Below are positions 50,951-61,739 of a stretch of DNA of 64,000 bases, piece after piece. The stretch's first letter is position 1; each line of letters begins with the position of its first letter. The stretch spans positions 7,755,501 to 7,819,500 of the forward strand of contig JAYKKI010000052.1 of NCBI GenBank assembly GCA_039881145.1, read 5' to 3'. The translations under genes were made by a program, and so were the position numbers. A model generated the notes under the pieces. That model ran no database searches. It was given only the letters and a program-made list of their open reading frames with translations, and was not told where the DNA came from. The stretch is from Druceiella hillmani (lineage: Eukaryota > Arthropoda > Insecta > Lepidoptera > Hepialidae).

Positions 50951-52385
50951 TATATAGATTTATACCAAGTGGCGATTATAAATTTATTTACGAAAATCGA
51001 AATGGAATTAGATTAGATATGAATTTACCTATTTCGCCAAGTATTTTATTTATGTATTTATTTTTTACTATAATTAAGATGCAAAAAGTAATATTTAAGA
51101 ACACAAAATATTTATTATTTTCTGTAACTGCATCAAAAAGTGGACATTACATGATTTATTAGTTGTCCACCACTTAAATGAAATCATTTCAAATTAGGCA
51201 TACTTTACAATTAACCTTTCAGTGAAATAACATAATTTGAAACTAGGACAAATAATTAAATTTAATGAGCTATATTAGGCTGAATTATTAAAATATAAGC
51301 ACAAAAACGTATTATATCTTCGGTTGTTCTATAAAGAAGTTATTTATTAATATGAAAATTTTAGTTTTAAAGATTAATATTGTAGAACTAGTGAAATCCA
51401 CAGAAAATTAAGTTAATTAGCAGCGCGATTGACTGGCCGTCAGCCCATTGACTGGAGAAAAATACTTAAATCAAATTGATATTTGGAGAGAAAGAAACGA
51501 CGATAAATATGTGGTCGAATTTCGTTCCCTTTTTAAATTTCATTCTATTTTTTGGAAAGCGAAGTTCATTTTCACTGACCTGCTATAAACTTTACATTTT
51601 GTTTCTTCTGATACATAAACGTCTATTAGAAAAAATATGAAACTTTATTTGTAATCTTATTTTAAGATTAAATTAAACATTTTGGTCTTTACGTAACAGA
51701 AGAGTCCGAAACATTCATTTATACAAGAGCCAGAATATCTAATTTTTACACCTCTGAAAGTAATTTTATGTATCAATCAAACATGTCGGAAGCCTATTAA
51801 GTATGCCCAATAAAGGTAATAATAATATATATCTTTAAACAAATTCGCAATATCTTTTCTTCATTATCGGAATTTTGTTAAGAAAATATTCCCTCGAAAT
51901 TTAAATTTAACTTCACATAAAAGAAAACGTACAAAAACTTGTAATAGTTTATGTAGCATAAACGCCACACTGAATAAAAAGTTGTTCAACCTTCGCAAGT
52001 AATTTTTAAATAACTGTTCTAAAATGAACATAAGAAATTAATAACTCTTTGAAATTTTATGGCATATTATTAAAAAATGGGAACATTAAACCGGTTTAGA
52101 AATTTTTTTGTGAACATCTCCGCGTTGTACTAAATTTCTAAGTCTATCTTCGTTTACATGAGCTAAATAATTATTACGCCAAATATTTACAAGTATAAAA
52201 ATATGTCATTACCTTTCCCGGATACGTGCAGTGGAATATATAATGAATATAAACAAATATAATTGTTAAGATTTTTCTTTGTTTCGATTTTTCTCTTATT
52301 GTCTTCTTTACTCATAACAACATAATAAACACGTCATCGCAGGATTCTTAAGATAATTCAACAAGAAATTAAAAAAAAAAAGAAA

Positions 52386-52386
<1 letters not shown>
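50951..52386. other. AT-rich spacer, nothing recognised
   Basis: No notable frame or repeat. Confidence 0.6.
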
Positions 52387-52429
<43 letters not shown>

Positions 52430-52430
52430 T
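52387..52430. repeat. (TA)n microsatellite
   Basis: TA repeat of about 40 bp flanked by TATGTATA and TATACATA. Confidence 0.95.
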
Positions 52431-52494
52431 TAGAGTTCTATGCCATTAGCTCCCCGTTTAAATATGAATAGAAATGCATTCCGACTATATAAAA

Positions 52495-52590
52495 TGTGTC
52501 CATCTTGCGCACTACGCGTCGCCGACCGCACTGATATCGTGTAAAATCGCATATGCACAGGGTTGAAGGGGAAGCGTTTCGATTGAGCCA
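52495..52590. other. GC-rich island, unassigned
   Basis: Contains GCACTACGCGTCGCCGACCG. About 100 bp, no long frame, no recognised repeat. Confidence 0.35.
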
Positions 52591-53645
52591 AGTTTACAAT
52601 TTTGAAAAACGGGCATGGAGAAAAGTTGTTCTTTATTTAATGAAAACATTTATTGTTGAGAATCATTTTGTCTAAAATGAACGGTTTAGCAGTTATAATG
52701 AAATAAGCAATTAAATTGCTTATGACAATTAATTGCGATAATTTTTAAAATCCTGAAAATTAAGTTTCAATCTGTATCTAATTCTCAATGTACATGTTTA
52801 TTCTATTTTAACTGGTGACAAGGATAGGGAACAACAATTTTTGAATGTTTTTTTGGAAAATATATAAACAAATTCATTTAAAAAATACATCGCAATTGAT
52901 GTTCAAATCATGCTTCAATAAGTTTTCATTTAACATCTAACTCGATAATCTTGAATTAATTTTTTTCCCTAATTTGAACTCCGGAATGAACCTTCAGAAC
53001 CAAAATTTAACTTCACGTTTATGATTGTGTCGCTATACTTTGTTAGTAATTTTGCAACAAAACACTAAATATAATTTTACAAATAATTTTCAATGTAATT
53101 CACTTAGTTTAATATTAAATTTGAGGGAAATACGAAGTTAAATTACGTAATTCGTAAAACTATTCTGAAATTTATATTTTCACGTAATTTCCAATATGCA
53201 CTTAGCTATAGATTTTCTTTTCTCCAGACCCTCTCAACTGACATATCAATAAAAATGCTTGTTATGCAATAAAATGTATACAGTGAAATTATATGTGGAA
53301 TGTGTTATCAGCGTCAAGCGATGTTTTCTTCAACCATCTCCCACTAGTTTTAACCACCGCTAATTAAAAAAATTCAAAAAGAGTACAAGGACATTTAGTA
53401 ACTTCACTTTCTTTCTCCATAGCCTTTAAAATAGTTTAATTTCTAATTGTTAGTTTCCCCATATTATATTGGTGGTGTCTGTCATTTACATTTTTAATAA
53501 TTTACTTTTTTGTCTACAGGACGCTTTTTTCAAATCCTTCCATTGGCATAATTTTAACATTTTTTAACAAGAATCCTTTTTAAGAATTTCTATAGAATAG
53601 GTTATTTGACAACATCGAAAATATAGCAAAATACTTGACAGTCCT

Positions 53646-53683
53646 ATAGGTTTATTTAGGGAGTATAACCTAAATAAACCTAT
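53646..53683. repeat. Perfect 15-bp hairpin
   Basis: ATAGGTTTATTTAGG at 53,646-53,660 pairs with 53,669-53,683; 8-nt loop. Confidence 0.95.
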
Positions 53684-53759
53684 TTCTCTTCCTTTTCAAA
53701 AAATAAGTTTATATTTTGTGAAAAAAAAATGAACCTTAAGTTATTAGTTACAAGTCAAA

Positions 53760-53767
53760 TGACGTCA
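53760..53767. promoter_or_regulatory. CRE-like TGACGTCA, 159 bp before exon copy 1
   Basis: Perfect cAMP-response-element palindrome. The same octamer lies 153 bp before exon copy 2 (54,570-54,577), so promoter and exon seem to have been duplicated together. Confidence 0.4.
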
Positions 53768-53918
53768 GATGCAAGTAAATAGATTGAACTGACTGTAGTT
53801 CGCCAACTTGATTTTGTTTCTAGTATTATTTAAATCTGGGATCATTTAGTTACATGTTTTTTAAATTTACAAAAATTGTTTCATGTATCTTATTTGTACT
53901 AGTTTATTCACTTTCAAA

Positions 53919-54022
53919 ATGGAGATACATTTCTTGCAAGTTGATAACAGCAACCTACCTTGCTGCGGATCTCAAAAATATAAAAACTTTGCTGCGGAAC
54001 TCAAAAATATAAAAACGGCAGT
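53919..54022 (+). pseudogene. First-exon copy 1 of a SWIM/YqaJ-associated family gene (internally deleted)
   Basis: ATG at 53,919 opens a frame that stays open to a consensus donor, GTAAGT, at 54,023. The start (MEIHFLQVDNSNLP) and the end (FAAELKNIKTAV) correspond to the two ends of exon copy 2 at 54,723. The middle part (KIDVIM...) is gone and replaced by a 29-bp tandem duplication of the 3' end: TTGCTGCGGA.CTCAAAAATA at 53,960 and 53,989. The family is a multi-copy arthropod gene with an N-terminal MDSNFVK..RKLPKID motif, followed by a SWIM zinc finger and often a YqaJ-like recombinase domain. It behaves like a mobile-element gene. Functional role unknown. Confidence 0.55.
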
Positions 54023-54569
54023 GTAAGTATCTTTTATAAATTGTCTACAGAAATTATTCAAAGTATTTAGAAAATATTTATAAAATTTCATTTATTGAAA
54101 AAAAAAATTCTTCTTCCTTTTACTACATTCATAATGAACATATTCGCAGTGAACACACTTAACACACAGAAGGACATAAACGTAAACTAATGAAACTAAT
54201 TAAATTAAAATGAACATTGAAATTACGTTAAAAAAAATTAATTTCATTACTGTTCCACAAAAAAATTATTAATCATACTAACTTAATTTCTTTCACTGTT
54301 TTTAAATTCTTAATTTATGGTCTTTTTTTAAAATTATAACTATCATCTTTTGCATTTACCATAAAATTACCAAAAATACAGGCCGTTTGCCAATGTTAAA
54401 ATTTAAGAGCTTATTATTAACTTATGTATGTGTTAATACTTTAAAAAAGCATTCTGCAGTAATGTGACTTGAAAATAAATATTATTTTATCCTCAAATCC
54501 CTAAATAAATGAATATTTTTGAACGTTTGTCATGTGACACAAAATGGTCTAGATTCGCTTGAATTACGA

Positions 54570-54577
54570 TGACGTCA
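54570..54577. promoter_or_regulatory. CRE-like TGACGTCA, 153 bp before exon copy 2
   Basis: Second perfect palindrome of the pair; a further half-site (TGACGTC) lies near 54,614. Confidence 0.4.
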
Positions 54578-54722
54578 CATGCTTCTAAACCTTTTGTTAT
54601 TTGCCTATCATCCTGACGTCTAACGATTTCGAAAATTGTTTATAATATATTCAAGTGATATTTGTGGTTCGTTTGTAATATTTTACAATTTCATTCTTCT
54701 GAATCTATACTTAACTCTAATC

Positions 54723-54854
54723 ATGGATAGCAATTTCGTAAAAGCGGACAGCAGAAAACTTTCTAAAATAGATGTAATAATGGTCGGATTATTTTTAAAA
54801 AACAACCACGATTTATATGCTGCTCAGCTGAGAAATATAAAAACAATACTATAA
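54723..54854 (+). pseudogene. First-exon copy 2 of the SWIM/YqaJ-associated family gene
   Basis: ATG at 54,723 gives MDSNFVKADSRKLSKIDVIM, then VGLFLKNNHDLYAAQLRNIK, the recognisable N-terminal block of the family. The frame ends TIL and then meets TAA at 54,852-54,854. In copy 1 the same position has the splice donor GTAAGT; here it reads ATAAGT, so the donor GT was lost and a stop created by read-through. The frame is open upstream to 54,636, but the ATG at 54,723 fits the family start. Exon 2 lies about 150 bp downstream. Confidence 0.65.
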
Positions 54855-55008
54855 GTATGATAACCCCTTACGTATTAAGTCTAATTTTATCCCGAAAATC
54901 CGAAATAAAAATGAACTTTTGTGCACAAATTTAGATTATGATGACAGAGCTGATAACTTGACACAAGATTTTGTATTTATAATAATTGTTTTAATTGTTT
55001 TTTCCGGG

Positions 55009-55140
55009 GCTGCAAGAGAATTCTACGGGGACAAAGCCATTGAATATATGCAACTGCGTTGTGAATCAAGCCATTGCATCCTTGAGTGCAAGATCTGTTC
55101 CGAGCACCAGGTAAGGGTCGGTTCACACAATGCTACACTA
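55009..55140 (+). pseudogene. Second exon (truncated) of the SWIM/YqaJ-associated family gene
   Basis: Reads AAREFYGDKAIEYMQLRCES then HCILECKICSEHQVR, matching the family segment SSRESYGD.AIGY.Q.RRE...CI.K.KICPEH.VR that leads into the SWIM finger. The expected CxC...CxH zinc ligands of SWIM itself would follow but are absent, because an inverted-repeat element begins at 55,141. The acceptor side reads TTTTTTCCGG where an AG is expected, so this exon has probably lost its acceptor as well. Neighbouring exon copies 1 and 2 supply the upstream part in the same orientation. Confidence 0.65.
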
Positions 55141-56900
55141 TACAAGTGTACGAAACGATAGGTGAAATAAATAAAGTCATCATGTTTACATGTCTGAAGG
55201 ACGAATTTGATTGGTGAAACTCATTTTGCTTTTACGATTTTAATGAAGAATGCGCCTATGTAATTATCTACATATATTGTTGATTGTGCGAAAAAAAAAT
55301 ATTAACATAGACGTGTCATGTGTAGACATGAAGAAAACTACATGAGTAGTTGAGTAGTTCTCTTAGGATTCATTATAACTATATTGATATAATAACAAAA
55401 TTACTTAAAACGCATAGTATTATGCTTATTTCGACAAATTACTCACCCAGTGATTATGCAATAAGAGCAATTTAGTATATAAAAATTTTCCGACATTGAA
55501 ATAGTCACATGTAAAATTAAATTTTAATTTCTCAAAAAGAAATGGCAATTAAAGTCATTCGCTACAATCCCAATCAAATGCACTCGCTTATGCATAAGTT
55601 ATATTTTATTTACAGAACTAATAACCTGCAAGTAAAAGACTGTGAAAAACCAACGAATAGACAAATAAATATTGTGAAATTATAAAGATTCTTAGTTTGG
55701 TTACACCCTAAAAAAATATGACAATATCACTTTTTTTTCATCGAATCGTTACATTGCGTCGAAAGTTTGAACATAGACTAGAACACGAGAATTTACTTAG
55801 AAACTAATATATTCAGTTAACAAAATTAACAATAGGCCATTTGTCTTATATTGTAGAACTGTTTTAAATTGTTCTATATTACAGTATAAGCGTTAACATT
55901 TTCAGGATGTATGCCGTATTTTTCACAAAAACTCAGTTTTTGCAATAGTAGTTAGTTACTTGACACGTGATTTTACACACTAGTAAAAAAATAATAATCC
56001 TGCATAAAAAAGCAATATTTAAATAACCCACCAATACTCACTTCGAGCAACATGGCATCGTACTGGCATTAGTAACGTCACAATTTCGTAAATAAAACAA
56101 ACGTGAAGTTTTGTTCGGCTTAACATTTTTCAATTTGTGATATTTTTAGATTTTATCCATGATTTACGTGTCATGGACAATGTCAAAAGGTAGTAAAAAT
56201 AAAACAATAAAAACTAGAAAAACGATTTTAATATGTTCCAAAGAATGCCAAAATGCATCGAAAATCATTGCAAATTTCTGGGAGAAATCTTAATGATCTA
56301 GAAAATAATTAAAATTATCTTTTCTATCAAAACCACTTTAACGTAAGTAAATATTTATTGTTTGATTATAATAATGATATTTAAATTAAGAATGGTTATT
56401 AATTAGAGGTTAGCATACAATTTTTTATGCGCAAGATCGCTCAAACTACTTTCTGTAATTTGCGGCCATATAAATTGCAGCCATAAATTAATATTTTCAA
56501 TGAGTGTTAAAATAAAAGATCCTAACCTGATGGTTATGATCTTTTATTTTAACACTTGTTTGTTACAGATGGAAAAAATGTCGCAAATCAATATCAGTAC
56601 AAAATGGATATTTGCCAGAGAGTACAAAATGGATTTATAATAGGTAATGTTTTGCCTTCAAAACTTCATTGCCAGCCAGATCGCAATAAAAGAATATGAG
56701 ATTCTGGTATATATCGATTTGCTTTAATACAATTATGTACATATATTGCTCACAATCAACAATATATGTAGATAATTATATAGTTGCATTCTTCGTTAAA
56801 ATCGTAAAAGCAAAATTTATTCCACCAATCAAATTCGTCTTTCAGACATGTAACCATAATTCCTTTATTTATTTCACCTATCGTTTCGTACACTTTTATA
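55141..56900. mobile_element. Non-autonomous element with ~148-bp terminal inverted repeats
   Basis: 55,141-55,288 and 56,751-56,900 are inverted copies (shared ACGAAACGATAGGTGAAATA, CTTTCAGACATG-like and AGCAAAATTT-like landmarks, diverged and with a few indels). TA dinucleotides lie at both outer ends, consistent with a TA target site as used by Tc1/mariner-type elements. The 1.46-kb interior is AT-rich with no transposase frame. Insertion interrupts the SWIM-family exon at 55,140. A 98-codon frame at 56,696-56,992 crosses the right end and is a by-product. Confidence 0.75.
56503..56556. repeat. Near-perfect 25-bp hairpin inside the inverted-repeat element
   Basis: AGTGTTAAAATAAAAGATC at 56,503-56,521 pairs with 56,538-56,556 (19 bp perfect). 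After one mismatch the stem continues TAACC/GGTTA around a 4-nt loop. Confidence 0.95.
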
Positions 56901-57329
56901 TTCTCTTACACTTAAGAAGTATGGATATGTTAGTTAGTACTTTGATCGTTCAGTTTTTATTTACACGTGGAACAAACGACATATGTCGCTGACAGCTGTT
57001 GGTTTTATGGGGTGTTCACATAAAACTGGTGGACATACGATTTTCTTGCTATTTTAACTGCTTAAAATAATTGGAAAAAAGCTAATCAAAACACATTGCT
57101 TTATTAAATTTAAGTTTATGGACTATTGAAAACAGGTTTCTAGCCTGTATATTTATATTTTATTTAAGGGGTGGTAAAAAACTAGAAAAAACATACACGA
57201 TTGAAGCCGTCAACCATGTAGCATTAAATGTAATTCTTCATGAAAGTTTCACAATACGCTAACGGGCAGAAAAATTTAAAATATCACATTTTAAAATCGG
57301 AGATACTATCACAGGTTTTTGTAGCATCT

Positions 57330-57790
57330 GTTTTAAGAGCAGCCAATCGCATAATTAGGATACGAAAAAATACTATTCAATATTCTTATAATACATGGAT
57401 AGAAAGTTCATATTACAAACAGGCGTCTTTACGTCCTGCGAATCGGAAGAAGGCATCCGTTTTGCCAATTCACTGGACGAAAAGGGTCGAGATTTTGAAT
57501 ATCAAAGACATATTGCTTTGTGAGATAGTATTTGTTACCTTATATCATAAGTTACGTAGAAATGTCAGACGGTTAAATAAAACTCGATGAATTTAGAAGG
57601 TCCCAGAAACTCAACTTTATATTCCATTCTTTTGAAAAGGTCGGGAATATATTTAACATTTTTTAGGAGACTTACTTGTCAACACTCTCACGCTGGGTAT
57701 TTAATAGAGTGAATAAATTTTTAACTTTTAGTTTACATTTAAAAATATATGTTATTTTAACATACTATACACTGTTGTAAAAAAAAACAT
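57330..57790 (+). repeat. Unidentified long repeat, copy 2, block 1
   Basis: Counterpart of 27,790-28,255, same orientation. A 116-codon frame runs through it (57,240-57,590). The corresponding stretch in copy 1 has stops and differs at all codon positions alike, so the frame is not supported as a gene. Confidence 0.65.
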
Positions 57791-57815
57791 CACTAATAAT
57801 CTTCTCTTTTCTTTA

Positions 57816-57997
57816 TGCATGCACACACATACACACGCGCATGCACACGCACACACACACATGCGCGCGCGGACACACACACACACACACACACGCACAC
57901 ACGAATACACACGCACACACACACACACGCACACACGCACGCACGCGCAAACGCACACACACGTACACGCGCACACGCACACGCAAACACACATATA
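57816..57997. repeat. (CA)n microsatellite with ACGC interruptions
   Basis: About 180 bp of CA with frequent CACG steps. Six overlapping frames encode only HT, RT or CV repeats. Confidence 0.97.
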
Positions 57998-58019
57998 TAT
58001 TAACACGTCAAAAGGAAAA

Positions 58020-58800
58020 ACGGAACCCTTACAAAATCATTCACCCTTCTGCTCGTCTCTCTGTCACAGCCGTTTCCGTCTGACTTAAATCTTTGAAATT
58101 TGGCGTAGTAACAAACATTTTGACCCGCACATATCACAATAGTTGACACTCAAAAATATATCAAAAATTTAGGGGAAATTCTAGGGGAAGAAAGGGCAAA
58201 TTAACTACTCAGAATATTGTTATTTTCATACATATATTGTGGGTATCCTTTGAAAGGACTAGATATAAATGTGCCAAATATTGAATATATTTAGCGTTAA
58301 TTTTGTAAAAATTCATCATTCACAATTAAATGAAACTACGTGATTCTTTCTTTTCTTTAATTTCTTTACCACAACCTAGGTTTCGTTGTATTACAACATC
58401 TTCAGGCAAAGATCTTTGCTAATATCCCACCCAAAGATGTTGTAATACAACGAAACCTAGGTCGTGGTAAAGAACTTAAAGAAAGTAGGAATAATACTAC
58501 ATCACGTAGTTTCATTTAATTGTGCCCCAAATATGTTATAATCTTAGATAACACGTTTTCAGCCATATACGGAAAAAAATTCAAAAAATATGTTCGCCAC
58601 CTTCAAACCCCTTTCTTTTTCCGGAACTACTTAACTTGAAATATGAAGAAATCAAGGTTTTAAAAACCAACTCAAAGATTCTAGAAAAAATACGATGGTG
58701 ATTCTAAATGTTTTAATTTTTTGAATATGCACGATATTTTTGAGTCCGTCAAAGATTTATTAGGCAATATATGTACGTGTTTGAAAAATTAACACTTGTA
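58020..58800 (+). repeat. Unidentified long repeat, copy 2, block 2 (hosts foldback C)
   Basis: Counterpart of 30,656-31,180. The alignment breaks at 58,282 and resumes at 58,527, exactly around the foldback copy, so copy 1 serves as the empty site (CGTCCCAAAAATATTGTAATC region near 30,910). Confidence 0.65.
58282..58526. mobile_element. Foldback element, copy C, most complete
   Basis: The arms CACAATTAAATGAAACTACG... pair over 23 bp (58,321-58,343 with 58,502-58,524), and an inner 28-bp segment pairs perfectly (58,375-58,402 with 58,434-58,461). Left-arm deletions remove the TGTAGTATTATTCC and TGGGATATTA segments that the right arm or copy B keep. The insert is flanked by CCAAATAT at 58,274-58,281 and 58,527-58,534, a likely 8-bp target duplication. 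Two hammerhead-like motifs are present. On the minus strand (58,369-58,405) the core is intact but the 5' strand of stem I is lost. On the plus strand (58,427-58,467) the CTGAAGA box reads CCAAAGA. Confidence 0.85.
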
Positions 58801-59889
58801 AATATTTTAATAGAAATACCATACTTGTAGTAAGAGTTCTACACGTACTAGACAGTTTTTTTACATTATTGTCGTAGGTTTGCAATGAATAGTTTGTTAC
58901 GATGGCTTTTAAGCAAGCAAAATTATTTGGGCGTATTTTTATAAAATGTTACGGGTTGCCGTGCCCCGTCTCATTAGATGAATATACTTCGCCCACTCAT
59001 GTGAACCCGGCGCAGTTGGAGCGTTTGTCAATTATATAATTTATAATTTTGTTTTCGCTTACTTCAGTGCATAATTAAAATTTATTTCAAGAGAATTATA
59101 TATTACAAATATAGAAGAAATTTACAAAGAGTCAGTCGCAAAATGAAGATAAGCCATATAATGAAGATATAACGAAGTAACTTAATTAGTCTAAAAATTA
59201 GCAGTCGTTTCCTTAATGGTTCACATTTTGACATAGGCAAAGTTATTATGGGTAAATCGTCAAATGGGATATAATGAAATATGGGAGCGTGTGAGGTACA
59301 AAAGCATGATACCAAATATCGGTTTCGCATTTTCAGTTAATCGAATAGTACATCCGTTGTGGATGTATACACGATATATTGATGCTGAATGTACAGACAA
59401 TTAAAATTTATTAAAAATATTATAAGGGATTGAAAAATAGTAATACCGACAGGAAGAAAAATAATAATACTGGACGAGATGTTTAACATCGTTTTCCCTT
59501 ATAACTTTTAAATTCTTCAGCACAGCCTTTATAGCTGTGATAATGACATATTGAAGAGGTATAGATGACACATATATAATTTTTCACTTTTGTGGCACAG
59601 ATACAATTTTTGGCCTTGATTTTTTAAACTAATCAAAGATGAATATTTTTATTCAAATTCGAAAAATTCAATTTCCAAGATGTAGTGATTTTGTATGTAT
59701 ATTACCTTAAATGTAATGCCATTTTGAATATATTATGATTTCTAACAATTACAAACACACGACCATTGGTTCAAAACTGCAATTTAGTTTGGATTTAAAG
59801 TTTAGGTGCTTTTAGTTTCATATTTTTAAGTATCCAATGAGATCGACTGTAATATATTTCGTAATTCTGCCTCTAGGATTCCATAATTC
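58801..59889. other. AT-rich spacer, nothing recognised
   Basis: Lies between blocks 2 and 3 of the long repeat and has no counterpart in copy 1. GC-richer patch at about 58,950-59,025. Confidence 0.5.
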
Positions 59890-60110
59890 ATTCGATAGCG
59901 TCATTAATAAACATTTATTTTGGTAATAAATATTTATTATCATATAATCATGAATATCTCAAAAAACTATGACATCTAAAATCATGATTGCAGTTCTTCT
60001 TCATGTTTTACCGTACATATCTGAATATGTACAACCCAAAGTAAAGAAAAATATTTTTAGCTTTCTTGTAACTCGTGCTTTTAAACAATTCCCTACAATC
60101 TACAAATTTG
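59890..60110 (+). repeat. Unidentified long repeat, copy 2, block 3
   Basis: Counterpart of 31,210-31,470 (ATCTCAAAA.CTATGACATCTA, TTCTTCATG.TTTTA, CTTTTAAACAAT). Confidence 0.55.
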
Positions 60111-61229
60111 ATACCCAGTGCTCTCTAAACAATAAATTCTATATTCATAAAAATTGCACAAAATATTTCAAACGATAACTCAAAGTCAGAGCTAAATTTA
60201 TAACGACAAAATAGTTTTGTTGAAATAATTCATGTTGTTATGGAAACACTATATTTTTCATTTTGTTTTTATTACTGCCATGAAAGATATATACGGGCAA
60301 TATATTTATATAGTGATGGTACAATTACATAAATACATTTGTTTACGAGTCTGTATAACGACAATGAGAGTTAATTTTTTTAGCATTCTCAATGAATGTA
60401 CATCTACAGGAGATTGTGAAAGGCAAACGAGTGATTTCAGGTTTCATAAATTGGCAAAAAGCACTAATTTTTCGAGTTTACTCAATGAAAAGTGTCAAAA
60501 TTCTGAATTCTAAAGAAACATTAGCTTGTAAGAGGGGTTATTTTAAAAAAGTATTGCTTTTTTCTATGCTTGAATTGAGTGAAAAATATGTAAATGTGTT
60601 ACAGTATTAAATAAAAATACAAAGATATAGGTAAAACTCATGACCTTGCTTCCTTTTGGTTTGTTTGGCAAAATTGAACAACAGATTCACTTTCTTCAAT
60701 TGGAGTTTAGTTTAAAACATATGTGTACATATGATGATTTTTAACTGAAAAATAAAACCATCTATGGTTTTTATATTGCCTAAATACCTATCAAAAATAC
60801 GAGTAAAATCTACAAACGTTCATGTGTCAACATAAATTAATTTTAATGAGAAAATATAGTTTCTAAGAACCAATATATTTCTATGTAAATTCTGGAAGCA
60901 CAAAAAATATACATTATTAACAACGATGAGAAAATGGTGTTATATTTCAAGTGTAAGTTCTATATATTAAGTATTTGCAAATGTTTAAAAAAAATTGAGT
61001 GTTTTACTGTCGCAAAATGACGTTGCCAAAACAACTGGTCGTGTCGCGGGTGAGAGAGTTGCAATTAACTTAGAGAATGTAGGTCTAAACTACGTAGTAC
61101 AACACACTTTAATATATTAAATATGAGTGATGAAGTACATGCAGATACCCAATTATGATATTTTGACACCTGTGTTTAAGAGGTACTAGTCAACTAAATT
61201 ATAAAACAGTTACTGTTATTCAGTATTAT
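60111..61229. other. AT-rich spacer, nothing recognised
   Basis: Overlapping 93- and 72-codon plus-strand frames (60,232-60,513; 60,392-60,610) have no family features I recognise. Confidence 0.5.
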
Positions 61230-61379
<150 letters not shown>

Positions 61380-61739
61380 ATTAAAGACGGAGATTTGCAG
61401 TTCAAAATGTTATTATTTAAATAATAAAAATTTAAAAAAATAAAATTCTTTATGTAATCAAACGAAAATCTAAAAACAAATCAGTACTCAAACTAAAATT
61501 ACTTTTGTTAGAAATAAAAGTTCTCACAAACTTTTAATTTAAGAACCAAAAATAAAAAAGTATCAAATTAGAATTCTGCATAAAACTTAAGATATTCTAA
61601 AAACAAATCGGTTACTCAAATTAAAATTATTTTTGTTATTAAAACGAGTTACACCCCAAATTTAAATCATAATAAAAGTCATATGTAATGTTATTAAATA
61701 ATTTCAGAATTAGGTGTGAGGCTAAAATAAGACAATTAT

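Noticed and set aside
50716..51162. 148-codon plus-strand frame as a gene
   Set aside because: The second half is low-complexity AT-rich sequence and no domain is visible; kept only as part of a GC island.
54919..55008. Start codon at 54,919 for the SWIM-family exon
   Set aside because: The sequence before 55,009 is a Phe/Ile/Val-rich intron-like stretch ending in a pyrimidine tract; family similarity starts only at AAREFYGD.
57240..57590. 116-codon frame as a gene
   Set aside because: Lies in the long repeat; the paralogous segment at 27.8-28.0 kb is not open and substitutions are not concentrated at third positions.
57752..58088. Frames encoding CV, HT or RT repeats
   Set aside because: Products of the (CA)n tract on all frames.
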